Positions 1-5,666 of a DNA stretch of 6,445 nt are shown in pieces. The notes beneath the pieces are model-generated. The model searched no databases, was not told the DNA's origin, and saw only the letters and a program-made list of their open reading frames with translations. Within the stretch, counting starts at the first letter, position 1. Every line of letters begins with the position of its first letter. This DNA comes from Synergistaceae bacterium. GTDB lineage: Bacteria; Synergistota; Synergistia; Synergistales; Aminobacteriaceae. Position numbers and translations under genes: made by a program. The stretch is from the NCBI GenBank assembly GCA_012523155.1, contig JAAYJB010000100.1, positions 1 through 6,445 of the forward strand, read 5' to 3'.

Positions 1-55
1 ACGATGATGATTTTATCGGGAGTATTTATGGTGTTCGTGTTTCATAAAGAAAGAA

Positions 56-82
56 GGACAGGGGGTGACATTTTCCCTGTCC
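56..82. repeat. 8-bp inverted repeat around the first direct-repeat copy
   Basis: GGACAGGG at 56-63 is perfectly complementary in inverted orientation to CCCTGTCC at 75-82, leaving an 11-base loop. The second repeat copy lacks this full 8-bp arm (it is preceded by CTTTA rather than GGACA), so the hairpin is unique to copy 1. There is no T-tract after it, so it does not look like a terminator. It may be a protein-binding palindrome or an element end. Confidence 0.4.
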
Positions 83-118
83 CATTTTCCAGCCTTTAGG
101 GGTGACATTTTCCCTGTC
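62..118. repeat. Two identical 20-bp direct repeats at 37-bp period, insertion-sequence-end-like
   Basis: The sequence GGGGTGACATTTTCCCTGTC occurs at 62-81 and again at 99-118 with no mismatches. Each copy contains a small inverted repeat, GACA and TGTC separated by 7 bases. From memory of the family, tandem copies of a TGACATTTTC-type motif are typical of the ends of IS21-type elements, where they act as transposase binding sites. That assignment is an inference: no transposase is visible, and the element body would have to lie left of position 1. A repeated operator or a non-IS repeat family is also possible. Confidence 0.5.
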
Positions 119-136
119 TCTTGACATATAAAAAAT

Positions 137-164
137 AAAAAAAAGAGGAAGGTCTCCCTTCCTC
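137..164 (-). terminator. Rho-independent terminator of the ackA-DUF177-rpmF operon
   Basis: Read on the minus strand, a perfect 8-bp stem GAGGAAGG / CCTTCCTC (arms at 157-164 and 145-152) with a 4-base loop is followed directly by eight T residues (137-144), then more AT-rich sequence. It begins 17 bases after the rpmF stop codon. This is a textbook intrinsic terminator for leftward transcription. The opposite direction lacks a U-tract, so it should act on one strand only. Confidence 0.9.
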
Positions 165-180
165 CCGCATTTCCGCCTGG

Positions 181-384
181 TTACGCTTCTTTCTTTTCTT
201 CGGCCGCTGTCTTTACGACTTTACGGCCCCTGTAATAACCGCATTCCCCACAAGCCCGGTAATTCATGATCACTTCCCCGCAATGGGGGCAGGTGGTCAC
301 TTCAGGGGTGGAAAGAGCCCCGATCCACTCAGACTTTCTTTTATGTGTACGGGCATGTGATACCCTGCTTTTCGGCGTTGCCAT
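181..384 (-). CDS. rpmF: 50S ribosomal protein L32
   Basis: This 67-residue protein is a small component of the large ribosomal subunit. It shows the L32 pattern: a basic N-terminus (MATPKSRVSHARTHKRKSEW) followed by a zinc ribbon with two CxxC knuckles, Cys32-x2-Cys35 and Cys45-x2-Cys48. It is therefore a zinc-binding form rather than a Cys-less paralogue. The ATG start has a strong AGGAGGG ribosome-binding site at 394-400, nine bases upstream. It lies 21 bases after the DUF177 gene and is the last gene of its operon, ending just before a strong terminator. In many bacteria rpmF is followed by plsX and fatty-acid genes; here the operon stops. Confidence 0.97.
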   Translation of the reverse strand: MATPKSRVSHARTHKRKSEWIGALSTPEVTTCPHCGEVIMNYRACGECGYYRGRKVVKTAAEEKKEA

Positions 385-405
385 ATTTGACTTCCCTCCT
401 TTTTC

Positions 406-984
406 TTATTCTCGTTTCTCCTCTATCCTGACCCCGAGGAGCTTTTTAAACCTTGGATCCAGAGTATCCGGAGAGCATCCGCATTTCCCTTCGTTCAGGG
501 ATTTTCCGCAAAGGGGACACAATCCTTTGCAGTCTTTGGAACACAGGACCTGCCGGGGCAGTGAGAGAATAACCGATTCCCAGACCTGGTCCGATATATC
601 GAGGAACCGAGTCCACCTGGAAACCGGCACGACCTGGAAATCATCCTCTTCTGTGTTCTCTCCGGAAGCCTCGTTCTTACGCAAAGAATAAAGATACATG
701 AAATCGTTCATAATTTCAATATCTGACGGTGCAAGACACCTCGAACACGAAGAAGAAAATGCCGTTTCCACGAAAACCGAAACGGAAACATCATTCCCTG
801 CCCATCGGGCTTCTGCAGAAACGGAAAGGGATTTCGTGAATTCGAAAACCTGCCCGTCGTAAAAGATAGCCTCCAGGCTTTCTTTTCCGGGTTCTGCAGA
901 AAGGACGGTTATGGAGTCCGGGTTTCCCATTTCCGGCATTTCTATTTCAAATTTCCATGAAGCAGGCCTTTCCGTGAGCGCCAA
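406..984 (-). CDS. yceD: DUF177 / YceD family protein, putative ribosome-assembly-associated metal-binding protein
   Basis: The 192-residue product matches the DUF177 (YceD; YlbN in Bacillus) family, nearly always encoded just before rpmF. The family's role is not firmly settled; linkage and reports connect it to 23S rRNA or large-subunit maturation. Visible family features are CxxCL at Cys80/Cys83 and a C-terminal cluster, Cys148-x3-Cys152-x3-Cys156-x2-Cys159 with CGKSLNEGKCGC following (Cys168, Cys170), which probably binds a metal. The start codon is TTG at 982-984. It is supported by a GGAGG core (993-997 on the minus strand) eight bases upstream, and no ATG further upstream fits. It lies 36 bases after ackA and 21 before rpmF, so the three are probably co-transcribed. 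Family call sure, function uncertain. Confidence 0.9.
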   Translation of the reverse strand: MALTERPASWKFEIEMPEMGNPDSITVLSAEPGKESLEAIFYDGQVFEFTKSLSVSAEARWAGNDVSVSVFVETAFSSSCSRCLAPSDIEIMNDFMYLYSLRKNEASGENTEEDDFQVVPVSRWTRFLDISDQVWESVILSLPRQVLCSKDCKGLCPLCGKSLNEGKCGCSPDTLDPRFKKLLGVRIEEKRE

Positions 985-1020
985 AGGCTCTCCCTCCCGT
1001 TTCTGCAGTCAGTTTCGCCT

Positions 1021-2223
1021 TCAGCGGCGGTCGAGTGCTATCTTCTTCGTATCACGGGCAATTACCAGTTCCTCATCCGTGGGGACTATAAGAACCTTGA
1101 CCCTGCTATCCTCTGTGCTGATGACCGTTTCTTTTGCCCTGACCTTGTTCTTTTCCCTGTCGATCTTTACACCCATGAATTCAAGTCCGGAGCAGATGCC
1201 TTCCCTGGCACGGGCGCTGTTTTCACCGATTCCTGCCGTGAAAACAAGGACATCGAGGCCGCCCATGGCAGCCGCATACGAACCAATATATTTTTTCACG
1301 CCGTAATAGAGCATGTCCTCTGCAAGCTTTGCCCTGCTGTTTCCGTTGTCAGCAGCTTCCTCAACGTCCCGGAGATCGCTGCTGATGCCGGAAATTCCGA
1401 GAAGACCGCTTTCCTTGTTGAGGATGTGGCTCATGGCCTTGTTGTCGATTCCTTCCTGTTCCGCGAGAAAGGAGATAAGCAGCGGATCAACGTCGCCTGA
1501 ACGGGTACCCATGATCACGCCGGGAAGGGGACTGAAACCCATGCTCGTGTCCACCGACTTTCCTCCCTTGACTGCGGCAATTGAACTGCCGTTGCCCATA
1601 TGGCAGGTGACGATGTTAAGAGATTCCACCGGTTTTCCGAGAATTTCGGCGGCTCTCCTTGAAACGTAGAAATGGCTGGTTCCGTGGAATCCGTACCGGC
1701 GGACTTTGTATTTTTCATAGTAGTGGTAGGGGACCCCGTACATGTAGGCGCATCCCGGCATGGTCTGATGGAAGGCAGTGTCGAAAACACCCACCTGAGG
1801 AATGTTCGGAAGTGCGTCCGTTACGGCATAGATACCCATCAGGTTCGCCGGGTTATGAAGGGGGGCAAGGGGAACGCACTCCTCAAGAGCATTGATCACG
1901 TCCTGTGTTATCATGACCGAGCCTGCGTATTTTTCCCCTGCGTGAACAACTCTGTGCCCGACTGCGGCGAGCTCGTCAAGACTCTTCAAGACTCCGTGCT
2001 TTTCGTCGAGAAGAGCTTCTACAACAACTTTGAATGCCACTTTGTGGTTGGAAATATCAGTGTTTTTGATCACTGAGTCCATGCCAGTCCTGGTATGTTT
2101 GATACGGGCGCCTTCAATTCCAATACGCTCCACCAGTCCCTTGGCGAGCACAGACTCGTCCGTCATGTCGAACAGCTGGTACTTTAGAGATGAGCTGCCG
2201 CAGTTGATCACTAGAATTTTCAT
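1021..2223 (-). CDS. ackA: Acetate kinase
   Basis: AckA catalyses acetyl phosphate + ADP to acetate + ATP, the substrate-level phosphorylation step of acetate fermentation, in the cytosol. The protein is 400 residues, the usual length, and its residues fall at the same numbers as I recall for the Methanosarcina thermophila enzyme: Asn7, Ser10, Ser12 and Lys14 in the N-terminal phosphate loop; Arg91; His123; Asp148 (GVFDTAFHQ); His180 (YGFHGTSH); His208 and Asn211 (CHMGNGSS); Arg241 (GTRSGD); Glu384 (PTDEE). Phosphate-binding FTAGIGENS is at 328-336. I chose the ATG at 2221-2223 because MKILVINCGSSS is the family start, although the frame is open 26 codons further. An AGGAAGGGG sequence (2231-2239) sits seven bases upstream. 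No phosphotransacetylase gene is in view. It heads the operon with DUF177 and rpmF. Confidence 0.97.
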   Translation of the reverse strand: MKILVINCGSSSLKYQLFDMTDESVLAKGLVERIGIEGARIKHTRTGMDSVIKNTDISNHKVAFKVVVEALLDEKHGVLKSLDELAAVGHRVVHAGEKYAGSVMITQDVINALEECVPLAPLHNPANLMGIYAVTDALPNIPQVGVFDTAFHQTMPGCAYMYGVPYHYYEKYKVRRYGFHGTSHFYVSRRAAEILGKPVESLNIVTCHMGNGSSIAAVKGGKSVDTSMGFSPLPGVIMGTRSGDVDPLLISFLAEQEGIDNKAMSHILNKESGLLGISGISSDLRDVEEAADNGNSRAKLAEDMLYYGVKKYIGSYAAAMGGLDVLVFTAGIGENSARAREGICSGLEFMGVKIDREKNKVRAKETVISTEDSRVKVLIVPTDEELVIARDTKKIALDRR

Positions 2224-2270
2224 TGAATAACCCCTTCCTCTCTTCTTGACCGCCGGCTTCTGACGGCTGT

Positions 2271-2276
2271 ATTGTA
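2271..2276 (-). promoter_or_regulatory. Candidate -10 element for the ackA operon
   Basis: On the minus strand TACAAT lies at 2276-2271, about 48 bases upstream of the ackA ATG, giving a predicted leader of roughly 40 bases. No good -35 hexamer is found 16-18 bases upstream (GATTTA or TGATTT there), so this is a weak call based on position and one hexamer. It overlaps the region just before tmcAL, so the divergent promoters would be close together. Confidence 0.22.
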
Positions 2277-3629
2277 TTGGCACAGATAATAAATAAATCA
2301 CGGAAAGCGGATGATCCTATTTTTAAAAACATAACCGGCATAATTGCCGAATACAACCCTCTTCACAACGGTCACCTGTACCATATCCGCAAAACGCGGA
2401 GAAACGGGAGCGACGGAATAATAGTGGTCCTTTCGTCATACTTTACCCAGCGGGGGGAACCGGCGCTGATCAGCAAATGGGACAGAGCCGAAACCGCCCT
2501 TTCAGCGGGTGCAAACCTCGTCCTTGAGCTTCCCGCCTTTTTTTCCTGCCATAACGCGGGAATATTCGCATCCGGAGCGGTAGACATCCTGGCTGCCACG
2601 GGGCTTGTCCATTCGCTTTCTTTTGGTATGGAACAGCCTGAATGTGATGTTGAAGCAATCCTTGATATTTTAGTGCAGGAGCCTCCATATTTCAAGGATA
2701 ATCTGAAAAAATTCCTGAATTCGGGCTTTTCCTACGTAAAGGCCAGGGCACATGCACTGGCAGCCATAAGGCCTGAGTTCGGCACATTCGTTTCATCTCC
2801 GAACAATTCTCTTGCTCTTGCATACATGGAGCGGATCCGGAAAAAAGGCTACCCTGTCACTTGGAACCCTGTGGCCAGAATAGGTGCAGGTTTTCACGAT
2901 ACCTGTCCCGACCCCTCAGGTTTTCCGAGCGCCACGGCAATACGCAAGAATATAAGGGAGGGAAAATTGAAAGAACTTGGAAACGGTATTCCCGGGGAAT
3001 CCTGGTCTGTTCTGTCGAGATGCCTTGACGAAGGGAGGATCGTTGCCTCCCGTGAACTATTGTGGAAGATAACGCGGTACATGCTCCTTCGAACTCGGGC
3101 GGATGAGATCGCCCTTTCTTCCGAAATGACGGAAGGGATGGAGAACCGTTTCCTCAAATTTGCGCCGGAGAGCTTTACCTGGGATGAATTTGTTTCACGA
3201 TGCACCACCGGCAGATATCCCAGGGGAAGGATACAGCGGCAGCTTATTCACTTTCTTCTTGGCATTCGGCACGATAAAAACCGGCAGCTTCAGCAGTCGG
3301 GACCGGCCTATATCCGTGTCCTCGGTGCAGACCGGGGAGGATTGTGGATGCTCAGGAAAATGAAGAAAACCTCGACTCTTCCTGTGGCAGGGAAGCATCC
3401 TGTTCGGGGCAGCAAGGCTCTTCATATGCTTTCGGAAATCGAAATCGGTGCCTGCCGACTCTGGGAAACCCTTACAGGCGTTTTCACCCCTGGATACGAG
3501 ACAAAACGCCGGCCTCTCATCAGGACGGAAGAATATTCCGCGGAAGGGGAAAACGTTCCCGAAGACGGCGGAACACCCCGGGGGGAACCATTTCGTGGAC
3601 AGGTCCCCCGAACTGGTAGATCTCCTTGA
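2277..3629 (+). CDS. tmcAL: tRNA(Met) cytidine acetate ligase (TmcAL)
   Basis: TmcAL (YlbM in Bacillus) uses acetate and ATP to acetylate the wobble cytidine C34 of elongator tRNA-Met through an acetyl-adenylate. The N-terminal nucleotidyltransferase fold shows GIIAEYNPLHNGH with HNGH at 30-33. QRGEPALISKWDRAE (58-72), GANLVLELP (78-86), SPNNSLALAYM (174-184), RIGAGFHD (201-208), SATAIRKNI (218-226) and RYPRGRIQRQLIHFLLG (313-329) match the family. As drawn it is 450 residues, against about 400 in relatives. The frame's only usual start codon is TTG at 2277, with no visible ribosome-binding site and 20 residues before the conserved core. ATG at 2311 is out of frame but a -1 slip would join it. 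The family core ends near residue 415; the last 35 residues are an Arg/Gly/Pro-rich tail overlapping coaD. It is divergent from ackA. Function sure, ends uncertain. Confidence 0.93.
   Translation: MAQIINKSRKADDPIFKNITGIIAEYNPLHNGHLYHIRKTRRNGSDGIIVVLSSYFTQRGEPALISKWDRAETALSAGANLVLELPAFFSCHNAGIFASGAVDILAATGLVHSLSFGMEQPECDVEAILDILVQEPPYFKDNLKKFLNSGFSYVKARAHALAAIRPEFGTFVSSPNNSLALAYMERIRKKGYPVTWNPVARIGAGFHDTCPDPSGFPSATAIRKNIREGKLKELGNGIPGESWSVLSRCLDEGRIVASRELLWKITRYMLLRTRADEIALSSEMTEGMENRFLKFAPESFTWDEFVSRCTTGRYPRGRIQRQLIHFLLGIRHDKNRQLQQSGPAYIRVLGADRGGLWMLRKMKKTSTLPVAGKHPVRGSKALHMLSEIEIGACRLWETLTGVFTPGYETKRRPLIRTEEYSAEGENVPEDGGTPRGEPFRGQVPRTGRSP
2285..2290 (+). promoter_or_regulatory. Candidate -10 element for tmcAL
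   Basis: GATAAT at 2285-2290 matches the -10 consensus at five of six positions in an AT-rich stretch between ackA and tmcAL. A matching -35 is not clear. If used, transcription would begin near 2297, downstream of the only in-frame TTG (2277) and just before an out-of-frame ATG at 2311. That bears on how tmcAL starts. Confidence 0.25.
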
Positions 3630-4029
3630 CTGCATGGCTGGAAAGATAGGAATACCGGGCTTCAGTAACGATGAACAAGGTTTCTATCTCCGGCGCAAGC
3701 TGGCGGTTCATCAGTGCGAGCTGGAATTCATATTCAAAATCGGAAAGGGCTCTGAGCCCGCGGATAATGATCCTGCTCTGCTCCTGGCGGAGAAAGTCGA
3801 CGAGAAGCCCGGAAAATGAATTGACCTTAACGTTGGGCAAATGACTTAACGCTTCCCTGGCCATGGCTTTCCGTTCATCTACGGTAAAAGCCGCTTTTTT
3901 CTGCGGGTTTAACAGGACACTGACAATCACTTCATCAAAAAGGGCGGCCGCCCTTTCGGCGATATAAATATGACCGTTTGTTATCGGGTCAAAGGAGCCC
4001 GGATAAACTGCAGTTAATGATCGTTTCAT
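3520..4029 (-). CDS. coaD: Phosphopantetheine adenylyltransferase
   Basis: CoaD transfers AMP from ATP to 4'-phosphopantetheine to give dephospho-CoA, the penultimate step of coenzyme A synthesis, in the cytosol. The 169-residue protein begins with YPGSFDPITNGH (residues 9-20), whose Ser12 and His20 correspond to the catalytic Thr/His pair of the family. It continues with NPQKKAAF (41-48, Lys44/Lys45), IIIRGLRALSDFEYE (87-101, with the RGLR arginines) and SYLSSHAVKEI (127-137). The core ends at RERF (160), followed by nine extra residues, so length is close to normal. Its ATG overlaps the rsmD stop in an ATGA arrangement, indicating translational coupling. Its last 110 bases overlap the end of tmcAL on the other strand, with no visible terminator between them. 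Confidence 0.97.
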   Translation of the reverse strand: MKRSLTAVYPGSFDPITNGHIYIAERAAALFDEVIVSVLLNPQKKAAFTVDERKAMAREALSHLPNVKVNSFSGLLVDFLRQEQSRIIIRGLRALSDFEYEFQLALMNRQLAPEIETLFIVTEARYSYLSSHAVKEIYQFGGPVHEMVPPGVFRRLRERFPLPRNILPS

Positions 4030-4535
4030 GCTTCTCCCCCTCTCCTGGCTCTCGTCAGGAATGTAAGAACGGTTTCACCGTATTCCCTCCGGTCTGTTAT
4101 GACAAGCTCATCGCCTGCTTTTACTTCTTCACGGATAGAATGTTCGATCACGATAATTCCTTCCTGTGCAAGAACACTCCCCCCGGAATGAGTCAGAATA
4201 TCTCCCATTATCAGCGGCCATCCCTCACTGTACGGAGGATCGGCAAAGATGATATCGAAAACATACCCTTTTTTGCGCAGCCAGGAAAGCCCCCGCCGCA
4301 CGTCCATTGAAAGGATGATTGCGTCGCGGTCGTTCCTGAAAAGTTTTTTTATGGCTGCGGCACGGGCTCCGAGAATCTCTACCGCCGCAACAGGAGACGC
4401 TCCCCTGTCTCCGGCAAAACGGGCTACCCTGCCTGTTCCGGAAAAGAGATCAAGAAAAGAACACCCCCTGATATCTCCAAGGATGTTGAAAAGAGCCTGA
4501 AGGACCTTTCCGGACGTGGGGCGCGCGTCTTTCAA
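4026..4535 (-). CDS. rsmD: 16S rRNA (guanine(966)-N(2))-methyltransferase RsmD
   Basis: RsmD methylates N2 of G966 in 16S rRNA using S-adenosylmethionine. The Rossmann-fold signature is clear: FLDLFSGTGRVA (27-38, SAM-binding motif I), AVEILG (51-56), and the catalytic FADPPYSEG (97-105) with the N6/N2 methyltransferase DPPY at 99-102. RPTSGKVLQALFNIL (5-19) matches the conserved segment before motif I. At 169 residues it lacks the usual N-terminal strand (an RIIxGxxRGRxL-type segment), so it is shorter than most homologues. The start is TTG at 4533-4535 with AAGGGA (4542-4547 on the minus strand) six bases upstream. It lies 14 bases after trmB and overlaps coaD by four bases. rsmD-coaD is a very common pair. 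Confidence 0.95.
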   Translation of the reverse strand: MKDARPTSGKVLQALFNILGDIRGCSFLDLFSGTGRVARFAGDRGASPVAAVEILGARAAAIKKLFRNDRDAIILSMDVRRGLSWLRKKGYVFDIIFADPPYSEGWPLIMGDILTHSGGSVLAQEGIIVIEHSIREEVKAGDELVITDRREYGETVLTFLTRARRGGEA

Positions 4536-4549
4536 CCGAAGTCCCTTCT

Positions 4550-5521
4550 TTAAATATGTTTTTCCGGAGCGTCAGGGCGCCCGAGAAAGGACTTCAGCTT
4601 TTCAGCTGTCCCCTCAATTGCTCCCTTAACCGCCGGGGTTAGAAACGGGGACGAATAGGGGGCTATTTTTACCAGCACGTCCTCTTCACGTTGCACGAAC
4701 TGAAGAAAAAATTTCTGCTCGAATGCACCGTCCGTCGCCACTATTTCCAGCAGGTGGACACCGTCAGGAGATGCGTAATTTTTTTTGCAGACCCAAAGGG
4801 TTTCCCTGTCCCCTTCCCCCCGGTCGTAGATTTCCTTCAGAAACCGGTCAAGAGAACCCTTTCCCGAGACCCGTACATGCATTTGTTCTGTCCTCCCCGG
4901 AGAAGCCGTATTTGTATCAGCATCGGCATCTGTTTTCACAAAACGGGAAAGGTATATTTTTTTCCCCATCCCGATCCATTTCCGTTCGTACTTCGTTGTC
5001 ACTTTCCGTTCAGGGTTTACTGCCCAGCTTTCAAGTTTCAGGCCGGGAACAGTTGAAAGCGCGTTCCTTACTTCCATGCCGTACCATTCTTCATCGGTCG
5101 CAAGTTCAAAGATTCCCCCCGGCTTGAGGACATTGGCGATCACTGACGAGAAATCACCGCTTGAAACACGTCTTTTCGAGTGTTTCTTTTTGGGCCATGG
5201 ACAGGGAAAATTCATGAATACCCCGTTCAGTGATCGGGACGGGACGCATTCCTTGAGGAAGAAACGCGCATCGCAGCACACAAGAAATGCGTTTTCAGGA
5301 ACGTTTTTCTGGATCCTTTTAAGTGCCCGGAGGATACACGAACGGGACATCTCCACTCCCCAGAACACATCGTCAGGATTTCGACCGGCAAGGTGGGCGA
5401 GAAATTCACCGTTGCCGAACCCGATTTCAACAAAAACCCGGGCCCCGTTTCTGTTCATGGTCATATCAAGGGGCAGTGATTCCTTTTCCGGTGCTACGAT
5501 AATCTGGCTGATATCCGTCAC
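4550..5521 (-). CDS. trmB: tRNA (guanine(46)-N(7))-methyltransferase with C-terminal extension
   Basis: TrmB makes m7G at position 46 of the tRNA variable loop with S-adenosylmethionine. From a GTG at 5519-5521 the product is 323 residues. The catalytic part covers about 1-193: EIGFGNGE (32-39, SAM motif I), WGVEMS (54-59), CCDARFF (82-88), NFPCPWPKKKH (104-114), TDEEWYG (142-148) and TKYERK (176-181). Cys107 stands where most TrmB proteins have Asp in the FPDPWPK motif. After an acidic linker (DADADTN, about 198-204) comes a C-terminal domain of about 110 residues; long C-terminal regions are known in thermophile TrmB such as Aquifex, but I do not recognise this one by sequence. I chose GTG because AGAGGT (5529-5534) lies seven bases upstream and a strong promoter lies inside the longer open frame that reaches an ATG at 5617. 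First gene of trmB-rsmD-coaD. Confidence 0.93.
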   Translation of the reverse strand: MTDISQIIVAPEKESLPLDMTMNRNGARVFVEIGFGNGEFLAHLAGRNPDDVFWGVEMSRSCILRALKRIQKNVPENAFLVCCDARFFLKECVPSRSLNGVFMNFPCPWPKKKHSKRRVSSGDFSSVIANVLKPGGIFELATDEEWYGMEVRNALSTVPGLKLESWAVNPERKVTTKYERKWIGMGKKIYLSRFVKTDADADTNTASPGRTEQMHVRVSGKGSLDRFLKEIYDRGEGDRETLWVCKKNYASPDGVHLLEIVATDGAFEQKFFLQFVQREEDVLVKIAPYSSPFLTPAVKGAIEGTAEKLKSFLGRPDAPEKHI

Positions 5522-5573
5522 GTTCTGTACCTCTTTTCGTTCTCCGTATGCGCAAAAATCTTTCAGGGCAATA

Positions 5574-5601
5574 ATTATAACAGTATTTTCAGCAGTTCGA
5601 A
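5574..5601 (-). promoter_or_regulatory. Extended -10 promoter for trmB-rsmD-coaD
   Basis: On the minus strand TGTTATAAT (5582-5574) is a perfect extended -10 element: TG, one base, then TATAAT. A weak -35-like TTCGAA lies 16 bases upstream (5601-5596). Transcription should start near 5567, giving a leader of about 46 bases before the GTG at 5521. Extended -10 promoters tolerate poor -35 hexamers. The position rules out the ATG at 5617 as the trmB start if this promoter is used. Confidence 0.55.
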
Positions 5602-5666
5602 GGAAAATCGGGAACATTGAACGGGAAGTTACTTACTTTTTCCGAAAAAGCAACATATTTCACGAT

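Larger units (their letters stand above)
1..136. other. Left flank without a supportable gene; probable mobile-element edge
   Basis: No convincing gene lies here. Frame 1 on the plus strand is open from the window edge to a TAG at 97-99, but it is only 32 codons, has no recognisable domain, and runs through the direct repeat described separately. The minus strand gives only a 10-codon ORF. The notable content is a pair of identical 20-bp repeats (62-81 and 99-118). The stretch may be the end of an element lying mainly outside the window; that is inference. Confidence 0.4.

Noticed and set aside
1..99. Plus-strand frame open from the window edge to TAG at 97-99
   Set aside because: Only 32 codons, no recognisable family, and it runs through the direct repeat; more likely an open frame by chance than a gene end.
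911..1306. Long open frames antisense to DUF177, ackA, tmcAL, trmB and nifJ
   Set aside because: They are opposite-strand shadows of clearly identified genes with no domain features or plausible ribosome-binding sites.
2224..2301. 26-codon upstream extension of ackA
   Set aside because: The family begins MKILVINCGSSS, which coincides with the ATG at 2221-2223 and a purine-rich ribosome-binding site; catalytic residue numbering then fits exactly.
3886..3908. CCGC / GCGG hairpin with a T run inside coaD, as a terminator for tmcAL
   Set aside because: The T run lies in the loop, not after the stem, and the sequence is explained by the conserved KKAAF coding of CoaD.
5522..5617. 32-codon N-terminal extension of trmB to an ATG at 5617
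   Set aside because: The GTG at 5521 has a good ribosome-binding site and the extended -10 promoter (5574-5582) lies inside the extension, so the extension would not be transcribed. Its residues do not resemble TrmB.
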